Source of the DNA: Neoconidiobolus thromboides FSU 785
Taxonomy: Eukaryota; Entomophthoromycota; Entomophthoromycetes; Entomophthorales; Neoconidiobolaceae
Direction: 5' to 3'
DNA length: 56,498 bases
NCBI GenBank assembly: GCA_025603075.1
Contig: MU626392.1
Coordinates: 1-56,498 of the forward strand
Positions 46,873 through 55,302 of the stretch are shown piece by piece; the first letter of the stretch is position 1; each line of letters begins with the position of its first letter. The position numbers and the translations under genes were made by a program. The notes beneath the pieces are model-generated. The model worked only from the letters and a program-made list of their open reading frames with translations. It was not told where the DNA came from and ran no database searches.

Positions 46873-47328
46873 TTATCCATTTAAATCTACTTTAAATGAA
46901 GTATTTGAGGAAATTTCTTCAACCTCTTTTAACTTGGCCAACTTTACAATCGCTTTACTTTCAGCTTCCAATGCAATAGAGTTGGAAATAAAGTATTGTC
47001 TGTAGTTTGATATTGTGCCTTCAGCTTTTAAGGAATTTAATACTTTAATTATACCTTCGACACTTTTTTTATTATGATCTTGTAATTGGTGGATATAAGC
47101 TTCTTGATCTTGACTAGCTTTAGCGTGTACCTCTTCATCAGTAGGACTTAATTGTATCATTATAGGAATCATCTGTGGCATTTTACGTGAATTGGATTGT
47201 TCCATCATTTCTCTTACTTTAGGATTTATTTTTGAACTATAGTCGTTCATTTTAAATGGTTTAGGAAAAGAGCAGTTAACAATACAAAACAATAATGAAA
47301 TGTATATTACAAATATTATTCTTTTCAT
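46873..47328 (-). CDS. Free-standing secreted I9 (subtilisin propeptide-like) inhibitor
   Basis: Intronless, 151 residues: signal peptide (MKRIIFVIYISLLFCIV), a short linker, then one I9 domain (about 52-148) with MIPIMIQLSP, helix HNKKSVEGIIKVLNSL, YFISNSIALEAESKAIVKLA and EVEEISSNTSFKV. The protein stops exactly where a subtilase catalytic domain would begin, and the DNA beyond (only 69 bp to QPCT) holds no protease remnant. The domain resembles residues 35-128 of the subtilase at 21420-22895. Known stand-alone I9 proteins, such as yeast Pbi2 and Pleurotus POIA1, inhibit subtilisins and act as chaperones. This one has a clear leader, so it should act in the vacuole or outside the cell. An old truncation of a protease gene is the alternative, but the frame is intact. 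Confidence 0.85.
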   Translation of the reverse strand: MKRIIFVIYISLLFCIVNCSFPKPFKMNDYSSKINPKVREMMEQSNSRKMPQMIPIMIQLSPTDEEVHAKASQDQEAYIHQLQDHNKKSVEGIIKVLNSLKAEGTISNYRQYFISNSIALEAESKAIVKLAKLKEVEEISSNTSFKVDLNG

Positions 47329-47769
47329 TTTATTTAATAAAATACTGAAAAGTATTTTGTTTTAAAGTTTGGCTTTTGTTACTCTACTAAACATGTTTAT
47401 CACTTGATTATAAATAATTGGGCATGTTTTTTGTTCAAAATTTCCGAGGGGTTTCCAGCTCATTTTGTAATTAATTCGTTTGGACTTTGTCGTTTTAAAC
47501 TTTGAGGATTTTGCTCTCTACTTAACAAACTTTCATTGTATTTTGGTATTTAACTAATTGACTAAAAATAAAAATCAGAGTTATAATGAATTAAAAAGAA
47601 CTTATAAAATTAATTTTTGGATACTAAAATAAAAAAACTATTAAAGTCAGGATTTCAAAGCATTATTGTAAAAGCTAATAGTTTGTTTGTTAAATAATAT
47701 TAGACATTTTATTATTATTTATCTCACTTAATATTTTTACATGCTTTTTTTCTATTTTACCAATTTAAT
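47329..47769. other. AT-rich intergenic region
   Basis: Promoter side of the I9 gene; no other feature seen. Confidence 0.45.
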
Positions 47770-47773
47770 ACTT

Positions 47774-47872
47774 GGGGATGTTTTTTTTGACTTCATTACT
47801 TTTTCCATTTTTTAAGCGCTATTTGAGTGGAGAAGCTATTAATAAAATTCGTAAACACAAAAATACATCCTC
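47774..47872 (-). mobile_element. MITE copy 8 (minus orientation)
   Basis: GGGGATGTTTTTTTTGAC start, AAGCGCTATTTGAGTGG centre and AATACATCCTC end. The flanks ACTT / ATTT are only a partial match. Confidence 0.85.
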
Positions 47873-47886
47873 ATTTATTAATTAGC

Positions 47887-47990
47887 ATATAGGGGTGTTT
47901 TTTTTTGGCTTCATTATTTTTCCATTTTTTAAGCGCTATTTGAGTGGAAAAATTATTAGCAAAGTTCGTAAACACAATATATCCCCATAT
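47887..47990 (-). mobile_element. MITE copy 9 (minus orientation)
   Basis: ATAT, then AGGGGTGTTTTTTTTTGG, AAGCGCTATTTGAGTGG centre, end TATCCCC, then ATAT (47987-47990). The same ATAT is the left flank of copy 10. Confidence 0.85.
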
Positions 47991-48090
47991 GGAGTGTTTT
48001 TGATTCTGTCTTTTTTTTTCGCTTTTTAAGTACAATTTGAGAGGAAAAACTATTAGTAAAATTATCAGATAAAGATATATACCCACATTA
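47987..48090 (-). mobile_element. MITE copy 10 (minus orientation), diverged
   Basis: Starts GGAGTGTTTTTGA directly after the ATAT it shares with copy 9. The centre has mutated to AAGTACAATTTGAGAGG, the end is TATACCCAC, followed by ATTA. Confidence 0.7.
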
Positions 48091-48141
48091 AGTTTTTTGT
48101 TGCAATTTTTTTTTAATAACTTTAATTTAAGTATTTCTAAC

Positions 48142-48248
48142 ATCTGAGGATGTATTTTTGTGTTTACGAATTTCACTAACAAATTTTCCATTTAAAGAGC
48201 GCTTAAAAAATGGAAAAAGTAATGAAGCCAAAAAAAACACCCTTATCT
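48142..48248 (+). mobile_element. MITE copy 11 (plus orientation)
   Basis: ATCT flanks both sides (48142-48145 and 48245-48248). Core GAGGATGTATTTTTGTG ... GAGCGCTTAAA ... AAACACCCTT. The non-palindromic ATCT duplication is the best proof of a 4-bp target site. Confidence 0.85.
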
Positions 48249-48659
48249 ACTAGTATAGTTATTTAACTTTCAGTTTAATATTACTAAAAGGGATATAAAG
48301 TAATTTTTAAATATATAAAATATTATTTTCGATTCCTCTATTTTTATCTGTTCAATAGAGTTTTGATATAATAAGTAAATGATTCGAAACTTAATGTATA
48401 TTTGTATTATAAGTCATCTTAATTTGTTTAGTAGTGTTAGCTACCAAGTTATATAACGAATAGCAAAAAAAAGGATAAGCTCCAAAAAAAAGTAGATTGC
48501 TTTCAAAATTTGATTTTGTTCAACCAATAAAACTAAAGGATCTAAACAGCTGTCAAAGTTCGATTTTAAGCTCAAACTTTTATAGAAAACTAATTTCAAA
48601 AAACCAATTTTAAGCTAACTTGATAATTTTTGATGAAAATTTAATATAATATTGAAAAG
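48249..48659. other. AT-rich intergenic region
   Basis: No gene or repeat seen between MITE copies 11 and 12. Confidence 0.5.
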
Positions 48660-48763
48660 AAATGGAAATGTTTTTTTGTGTTTAAGAACTTTACTAGCAA
48701 TCTTTCCACTCAAATAGCGCTTAAAAAATGGAAAAATAATGAAACCAAAAAACATCCCCAAAT
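48660..48763 (+). mobile_element. MITE copy 12 (plus orientation)
   Basis: AAAT on both sides (48660-48663 and 48760-48763). Core GGAAATGTTTTTTTGTG, centre AATAGCGCTTAA, end AAACATCCCC. Confidence 0.85.
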
Positions 48764-49762
48764 AATAATAAAAGAGTGAAAGTCTTAAGGTTTTAAATAT
48801 ATATAATATATTGGTTTAACATTTATTTTCCATTTATTTTTCATGTTTTTACATTCTTGTTCACTAAAAATTTTGCTAATTTTTTTATAAAGTAAACTTT
48901 GAAAGTAGTAGTCCAATTTTGGGAGCTTCTTCAATTTTTTTACTATTCATTTTAAAAAGAGAAAAAATACAGAAATATATTATTTATTCCTATTTTTATC
49001 CATGTTTAAGATGTAGAATTTAAAGAAACATGTTAGTTGAATATCTAAGTAAAAACGAGATCCCCATAAACGAACATTTTTGTTTGTAAGTATGTTTAAA
49101 CCGATGCTTTTTTGCCATTTCTTAGAAATTTTGAATCTCGTGACAGAATTTCTTGAATGAAATAAAACTCTTCCGACTATTTTAGTTGGCAATTTTAAAC
49201 CTATTCTAAAAAAAGGCTTTGGCTTCAATCGTGACTCAATTTTTAACCGATAATTTTCGATCATTTTGAAGCTGTTCCATCTCTCTTTCAATCTCTCTAG
49301 CTATTTATTTAGGTGTAAAACTCATGCTAAAATTTGGTTAAAATAGAATACTTAGGCTAGATAAAAAATCAGTTATATAATTATTGGTTAAAAACTATCG
49401 CTAAATAGTTCAAAAACAAAATGAAATGACTGTAAAAGAAGAGTGGAACTTTTAAAAATAAACTTAATTTCAATGCCTTTGAGTGTTTAGAAGCCATATT
49501 GAATCTAATAGTTGATGCTTTTAAATATAAAACTACTGAAAACTGTGGTAGTTTTTACTTAAATAGAATTATTATCAATGTTTAATAGCGAAAGTGTGAC
49601 TATTAGTACGCAGTAAGAAGGTAGAATCTAATTCTTCAATTGACGAATAGTCGAGTTATTTATTAAATATCAATACTGACCTGAAGCCAATGTATGAACT
49701 TTCCAACATCAGTTTATGATTTATTACCAAAATAAAAATAGTAAATAACTCAGAGCAAAAAG
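48764..49762. other. Intergenic region upstream of UGT 1
   Basis: Holds a 103-codon minus-strand frame (48980-49291), strongly basic (KERWNSFKM, KISKKWQKS). It has no recognised domain, no signal peptide and no homologue I can name. It may be a chance frame or a small orphan gene, so I leave it uncalled. Confidence 0.35.
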
Positions 49763-49770
49763 TATATAAA
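49763..49770 (+). promoter_or_regulatory. TATA-like box of UGT 1
   Basis: TATATAAA lies 40-47 bp before the ATG at 49810. Confidence 0.45.
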
Positions 49771-49809
49771 GCTCTTAAAATTAGATGAGGAAAAATAAAA
49801 ACAATAAAA

Positions 49810-51522
49810 ATGAAGTTGTTATCACTTTTATTTAGTTTTGGGCTCTTAAATAGATTCAATGGGTCCGCTCCTAAAGGTGAAGTATTTGATTTAAACAGGC
49901 ATCCTAAGTTAAATATCGTAGTGCACTCAGCATTTGGTGGAAGAAGCCACATCAAATCATCTTTAGAAATAGGTGATGCATTAGCACAAAGAGGACATAA
50001 AATCACATATGCCACCTTAGATGATAATATTCGATTTACAAAAGGATATGATATTGGTAATTATTCTATAGGTGGGGGATTCCTTGATGATGAAACCATG
50101 AGGAATATAATGAGAGAAAGAATTTTAGATCGAAATACAGAAAATACAGGCAAAGCAATGGCAAGGACTTTAGGACCAGTTTTTATTATAAATTATGAAC
50201 GCACTTTTCAACCACTTAAAGAATATTTGATAAAATCAAAGCCCGATCTCATAGCTTGTGATTTTTTTGCTCATCCATGTATTGATTTAGCAAAACATTT
50301 GAAAATACCTTTGATTATTAGTTATCAAACTACAGAAGGTGTTGCGTTAACTATGGAGCCTTTTGTTACTTCAGGTTTTGAATATAGTCCAATTTATACT
50401 AAAGATATGTCTTTTATTCAGCGCTTTTATTCTCTGACTATTAAACCAATAGTTAGTCTCCATTATATATCTAAGGTAGTCGCTATGGAAAATAAAGTAC
50501 GACAAAAATTTGGAATTCCATCGACTAATGAATTTCAGCCTGGTTTAGATTATGGTTTAAATCTTGTAAGTACCTTTATTGGATTTGAACCAGCTACTAG
50601 ATCACCCCCAAATTTAATTCATGTTGGCCCAATTGTATCTGAAAACAAAGATTTATTGACAGCTGAATTAAATACCTTTTTAAATACTCATGAGAACACT
50701 TTATTTATCGCTTTTGGTTCCAACTCTGTATTAAATGAAAGTTTAACCAAAAGAATACTAGAAGCCTCTTTATTAGCTATTGAAAAAGGTGTTATTGATG
50801 GTGTTGTATGGGGGTTAGGACGTACTAACAAAGATGACTTCCCGCTCGAAGTAAACAATGGCAAAGGTGGTAAAGTAAAAGTGCAAGATTTATTCAAGGG
50901 AAAGAATGATAAAATTAAGTTGTTATCTTGGGCACCCCAAGTATCTGTTTTAAATCATAAGAATACTAAATTATTCATATCTCATGGTGGAATTGAGTCT
51001 ACCTTTGAAGCCATTCATTCAGGTACTCCAGTATTATGTTTAGCATTATTTGGTGATCAACCAAGAAATGCACGTAAATTGGAAGAAGTAGGGGGTGGGC
51101 TTTATGTGGACAAATTTACATTTACAGCTGAATCTTTAAAACAACAATTTAAAACTATTATTGAGGATAGAGATAACAAATTTAAATCCAACCTATCAAG
51201 AATGAAGACTATTTCTCATCATAATTCAAGAAGGCTTAATTATGCAGCTGATTTATATGAACAACATGCTTATACCGCTAAAGCATGTAGAAAATATGAA
51301 CCTTATGATCCCAACTCGAACGTCCCACCTTGTGAAATCAAACATCTTATACCAGTGTCCAATCAAATGTCCTTTATCAAAGCTAATGGTATTGACGTTT
51401 TTGCTACAGCTCTTGTAATATTGCTAGTAAGTATTGCATTGGCTTTATATTCTTTAAATCAATTGTATAAATTTGGATTAGAATATTATAAGCAAATGAT
51501 AACTAAACCTAAAGTAGAATAA
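49810..51522 (+). CDS. Membrane-anchored UDP-glycosyltransferase 1 (GT1 family)
   Basis: Intronless, 570 residues. A signal peptide (MKLLSLLFSFGLL) precedes the acceptor-binding half, with the probable catalytic His47 in AFGGRSHIKSSLEIG and the follow-on ALAQRGHKITYAT. The donor-binding half has the UGT signature LLSWAPQVSVLNHKNTKLF, ISHGGIESTFEAIHSGTPVL and FGDQPRNARKLEE (about 375-425). One transmembrane helix near the C-terminus (about 537-555) and a short cytosolic tail ending KPKVE give the animal-UGT topology: catalytic domain in the ER lumen, with a KxKxx retrieval signal. Such enzymes attach a sugar from a UDP-sugar to lipophilic acceptors, for example sterols or xenobiotics. Acceptor and sugar cannot be told from sequence. 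A close paralogue lies convergently downstream. Confidence 0.9.
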   Translation: MKLLSLLFSFGLLNRFNGSAPKGEVFDLNRHPKLNIVVHSAFGGRSHIKSSLEIGDALAQRGHKITYATLDDNIRFTKGYDIGNYSIGGGFLDDETMRNIMRERILDRNTENTGKAMARTLGPVFIINYERTFQPLKEYLIKSKPDLIACDFFAHPCIDLAKHLKIPLIISYQTTEGVALTMEPFVTSGFEYSPIYTKDMSFIQRFYSLTIKPIVSLHYISKVVAMENKVRQKFGIPSTNEFQPGLDYGLNLVSTFIGFEPATRSPPNLIHVGPIVSENKDLLTAELNTFLNTHENTLFIAFGSNSVLNESLTKRILEASLLAIEKGVIDGVVWGLGRTNKDDFPLEVNNGKGGKVKVQDLFKGKNDKIKLLSWAPQVSVLNHKNTKLFISHGGIESTFEAIHSGTPVLCLALFGDQPRNARKLEEVGGGLYVDKFTFTAESLKQQFKTIIEDRDNKFKSNLSRMKTISHHNSRRLNYAADLYEQHAYTAKACRKYEPYDPNSNVPPCEIKHLIPVSNQMSFIKANGIDVFATALVILLVSIALALYSLNQLYKFGLEYYKQMITKPKVE

Positions 51523-51851
51523 AAATGAATATTTTTTTGATTCCACTAAAATTTTGTTAAACTATGCTATAAATGATTCTATTTTATTTTTAAAGTAACT
51601 TGACAATATCTAAATTTTTATTAGCCATTATTTATTATTTAAATATAATACATATTTGTATAGTATTTAATATCAGTGATCTAAGTCTTTGTTCTTTATG
51701 TATTCACAAGGTAGTATTTTAAAAGAGCTAATATTTCAAAGCATTTGTAATATCAAAAGTATATTGTAATTAACAGATAAAATTTAACTTTTATTAGCTT
51801 AATAAGAGCTATTAAATATTTTTATATACTTGAAATTAATTTTCTATTTAT
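51523..51851. other. 3' region of UGT 1
   Basis: AT-rich, no feature other than the MITE copies that follow. Confidence 0.5.
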
Positions 51852-51955
51852 ATATGGACATGTATTTTTGTTTAAGAATTTTATTAACAACCTTTCTACT
51901 CAAATAGTGCTTAAAAGATAGAAAAAGTAATGAAATAAAAAAAACATCCCCATAT
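51852..51955 (+). mobile_element. MITE copy 13 (plus orientation)
   Basis: ATAT flanks; core 51856-51951 GGACATGTATTTTTG ... ATAGTGCTTAA ... AAACATCCCC. Faces copy 14 in inverted orientation about 50 bp away. Confidence 0.85.
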
Positions 51956-52003
51956 TGATGTAATTAATCATCAACCTTTTTTAATAAAAAAATTTAGTTT
52001 AAT

Positions 52004-52110
52004 ATATGGGGATGATTTTTTTGACTTCATTACTTTTTCCACCTTTTAAGCGCTATTCGAGCGGAAAATTTGTTAGTAAAATTCTTAAACGCAAAAATAC
52101 GTCCCCATAT
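52004..52110 (-). mobile_element. MITE copy 14 (minus orientation)
   Basis: ATAT, core 52008-52106 starting GGGGATGATTTTTTTGAC with AAGCGCTATTCGAGCGG, ending TACGTCCCC, then ATAT shared with copy 15. Confidence 0.9.
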
Positions 52111-52213
52111 GGCGGTGTTTTTTTTGGCTTCATTACTTTTTCTATCTTTTAAGCGCTATTTGAGTGGAAAAATTATCAGCAAAATTGTTAAACACAAAAA
52201 TATATCCCCATAT
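52107..52213 (-). mobile_element. MITE copy 15 (minus orientation)
   Basis: Directly after the shared ATAT: core 52111-52209 starts GGCGGTGTTTTTTTTGGC, centre AAGCGCTATTTGAGTGG, end ATATCCCC, then ATAT. Confidence 0.9.
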
Positions 52214-52271
52214 GCTTGTTTATTTTTATCAAATATTAATTTTAATACTCAAATGAATAGAGTATCATTAA

Positions 52272-53996
52272 TCATTCCATTTTGAATTTCTTGGAAATAT
52301 TATTATAACACTTAAACCCGATTTTAGATAAACAATATATGGAGTAGAAAGACAAAATTAAGCTAGATAAAAGTAATAAAATAAGCGCACCATAGATATC
52401 AATCCCTTTACCAGAAATAAAGGACATTTGTTGAGATACTGGCACAAGATGTTTGATTTCACAAGGAGGTAAATCAGAGTTAGGGTTATATGGTTCCAGT
52501 TCTCTACAAGCTTTAGCAGTATAAGCATGTTGTTCAAATAAATCAACAGCAACGTTAATTCTTTTTGAATTATAATAAGAGATCGTTTTCATTCTTAATA
52601 AATTTGATTGAAATTTATGATCTTTATCTTCGATGATAGTTTTGAATTGTTCTTTGAGAGATTGAGGTGTGAAGGTAACTTTATCCACATAAAGACCAGT
52701 TCCTATCTCTTCAATTTTACGTGCATTTCTTGGTTGATCAGCAATTAATGCTAAGCATAATATAGGTGTACCTGAATAAATGGCTTCAAAGGTGGATTCT
52801 AATCCACCATGAGATATGAATAATTTAGTATTCTTATGATTTAAAACAGATACTTGTGGTGCCCAAGATAATAACCGAATATTTTTGTTTTTTCCTTCAA
52901 ATAAATCCTGTACTTTTATCTTTTTTCCTTTACGATCCTTGATTTCTATTGGAAAATCATTTTGTTTTGTTTTACCTAAACCCCATACAATACCATCAAT
53001 AATGTTTTCTTCGATAGCTAATAAACAAGCTTCTAATATTTTTTGAGTTATGTTTTCATTCAATATAGAGTGGGAACCAAAAGCAATAAACAATGTGTTT
53101 TCATGAAAATCCAAAAACTCACTTAATTCTGGTGTTAATTTGTCTCTATTTTCCGATACAATTGGACCCACATGAACTAAATCTGGTAATGTGTTAGTTG
53201 CTGGTTCAAACCCAACAAAGCTATTAGCGATATTTAACCCATAGTTTGCCCCTGGATTCATCCCATTAACAATAGGAATTTGGTATTTTTTTCTTAATTG
53301 GTTAGTAACATCGCCCATACTAGAAAAATAATAAATTTTGATAGCAGGCTGAAGAATTTGAGCATTAAAACGTTCAATAAAAGACATGTCTTTAGTATAA
53401 ATAGGCGCATAATCTGAACTCATAGTAATAAAAGGCTCTACAATTAAACCTAAATTATCCGTGGATTGATAACCGATGATTAATGGTAATTTTAAATGTT
53501 TGGCTAAATCAATACATGATATTGCAAAAAAACTACAAACTACTAGATCCGGTTTGGTTTCTATTAAATACTCTTTGAGTGGCAAAAATGTATCTTCATA
53601 ATATTTACTAAAAAAAGAACCTAATGATTTAGCTAAATATTTAGGATTTAATTCACTTGGTGATTGAGCTATCATTTGCTTAACTTTAGCACGTAATAAT
53701 TTTTCCATTTCAGTATCCGTCTCAGTAGATCCTAAAGTATAATTTTTTATATTATAGCCTGAAGTAAATCTAATATTATCATGAATCGTTGCATATGTTA
53801 TGGAATGGCCTCTTTTTGCTAATACATCCCCAATCTCTAATAAGGATTTGATATGGCTTCGTCCCCCAAAGGAGGAGTGTAATACTATGTTGAGTTTATG
53901 ATTAGGCAATCCTTGCTTTTCAATAGAAGCATTTCCAAAATTCGATAAAAACAAAGATAATATTAAAGTAAATATATTCATTTTAGTTAATTTCAA
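52272..53996 (-). CDS. Membrane-anchored UDP-glycosyltransferase 2 (GT1 family)
   Basis: Intronless, 574 residues, closely related along its whole length to the UGT at 49810. Signal peptide (MKLTKMNIFTLILSLFLS), probable catalytic His48 in SSFGGRSHIKSLLEIG, and donor motif LLSWAPQVSVLNHKNTKLF, ISHGGLESTFEAIYSGTPIL and IADQPRNARKIEE. A C-terminal membrane helix (GALILLLLSSLILSFYSI) is followed by a tail ending KFKME, again a KxKxx-type ER retrieval signal. The acceptor half is more diverged from UGT 1 than the donor half, with a longer loop around residues 90-120, as expected if the two enzymes use the same sugar but different acceptors. Tail-to-tail with UGT 1; three MITEs sit between them. 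Confidence 0.9.
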   Translation of the reverse strand: MKLTKMNIFTLILSLFLSNFGNASIEKQGLPNHKLNIVLHSSFGGRSHIKSLLEIGDVLAKRGHSITYATIHDNIRFTSGYNIKNYTLGSTETDTEMEKLLRAKVKQMIAQSPSELNPKYLAKSLGSFFSKYYEDTFLPLKEYLIETKPDLVVCSFFAISCIDLAKHLKLPLIIGYQSTDNLGLIVEPFITMSSDYAPIYTKDMSFIERFNAQILQPAIKIYYFSSMGDVTNQLRKKYQIPIVNGMNPGANYGLNIANSFVGFEPATNTLPDLVHVGPIVSENRDKLTPELSEFLDFHENTLFIAFGSHSILNENITQKILEACLLAIEENIIDGIVWGLGKTKQNDFPIEIKDRKGKKIKVQDLFEGKNKNIRLLSWAPQVSVLNHKNTKLFISHGGLESTFEAIYSGTPILCLALIADQPRNARKIEEIGTGLYVDKVTFTPQSLKEQFKTIIEDKDHKFQSNLLRMKTISYYNSKRINVAVDLFEQHAYTAKACRELEPYNPNSDLPPCEIKHLVPVSQQMSFISGKGIDIYGALILLLLSSLILSFYSIYCLSKIGFKCYNNISKKFKME

Positions 53997-54014
53997 TTTA
54001 TTTAATTGTTAGTG

Positions 54015-54022
54015 TTTATATA
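54015..54022 (-). promoter_or_regulatory. TATA-like box of UGT 2
   Basis: TATATAAA on the minus strand, only about 20 bp before the start codon. If used, the leader would be very short, so transcription may start elsewhere. Confidence 0.3.
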
Positions 54023-54382
54023 CTCTTTTTTAGAAAAAGTTTAATAATGTAATATACATATAGTTCTTCTTATCACGTCAATGGTAAAATGATTTCGGTT
54101 TATGTTAACTGGATGAATTTTTAGTTCTATTTCTTTTTAAACTTAAATTGCTTTCGGCGCTTAAAATTTAAAAGCTGAACACCGATTATTAGGTTTTCCC
54201 ATTAATTCCTTAACTTATAAAGAAAAAATCAATATTATTATTTCAGTTAATTGATTTATTAATTCAATATGTTAATGTCTTTTATTGAAGTTTAAAGAAC
54301 TAGTTTTAATAATCTATTGAAACAATTTTTTTAGATCAATAAAAGTAGTTTTAAATAGTTGACTAATATTAATAAATAAAAC

Positions 54383-54487
54383 ATATGGGGATGTATTTTT
54401 GTATTTAAGAATTTTACTAACAAATTTTCCACTCAAATAGTACTTAAGATGGAAAAAGTAATGAAGCCAAAAAAAACACCCTCATAT
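54383..54487 (+). mobile_element. MITE copy 16 (plus orientation)
   Basis: ATAT flanks; core 54387-54483 GGGGATGTATTTTTGTA ... AATAGTACTTAA ... AAACACCCTC. It lies in the region between UGT 2 and the UGT pseudogene. Confidence 0.9.
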
Positions 54488-55302
54488 TTAAAAGTTACTT
54501 AATGGATTGAGTTTTTAACTAAAAATCTTTAAATGAATTGAAACTAAGTCCAAAATGTTATTACATTTAAAATTAGATGCAATATTTTTGTCGCGTCATA
54601 GCCATAGTATGGAAAAAATCCAATAAAACTAAAGTAAAAAAACTGATAATAATTTTTAAAGGTGAACAAAATTAAGAAGTTCCATAGTGCCATTTTCAAT
54701 TTTGCTGTCTTTGTTGAAAATTATTTATCTAATTTTCTACTTCAGTTTTTTGATATTTTTTCCTTGCTATGACTGTAGTGTGATAAAAATGCTGTACACT
54801 AAACCAGTTATTTTAAATTTACTGTCATTCTCTAATATAAACAAAAAGGTTAGTTAATTATTGGATTTAAGAGAAAAGGTGGGGAAGTAGTAAGATACAC
54901 ACTCTTTTTAGTCAAAGCTTGAGATTGGAACCTTAGTCTTCTCAAAGAAGAGGGAATTACTTACCAAAGGGATGCTGTTTATATACCCGTTAAAGTAGTG
55001 AAAAGTGATTTGTCTATTGAAGTATTCTTACATTTTCGGACATTTTTGATCTCATTTGTAATAGTGAGTTATTTGTAAAATCGAATGATTCAAGGAATTT
55101 AAAAATAAGGCAAATAAAATAAATTAAAAATCCATACATTCGATATACAATTTCAGTAATAGTTCGAAGCAATTTTATATAAGTAAAAAGCTAAATATAA
55201 AGAAACACGTAATTTATTTAAATAATTAGTTGAAATAGAATACCAAAACATGTTCTTTGTTAATATTAATAAAACTTACTTAACCTTACTTTTATGTTGA
55301 AA
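54488..55302. other. AT-rich intergenic region
   Basis: No gene or MITE seen between copy 16 and the UGT pseudogene. Confidence 0.45.

Noticed and set aside
47871-48191. 106-codon minus-strand frame
   Set aside because: Made entirely of MITE copies 9-11 and their spacers. I considered whether the MITE could encode a peptide, but the frame is not kept between copies.
48980-49291. 103-codon basic minus-strand frame
   Set aside because: Length is suggestive, but there is no recognised domain, promoter or splice partner; kept only as a note in the intergenic entry.
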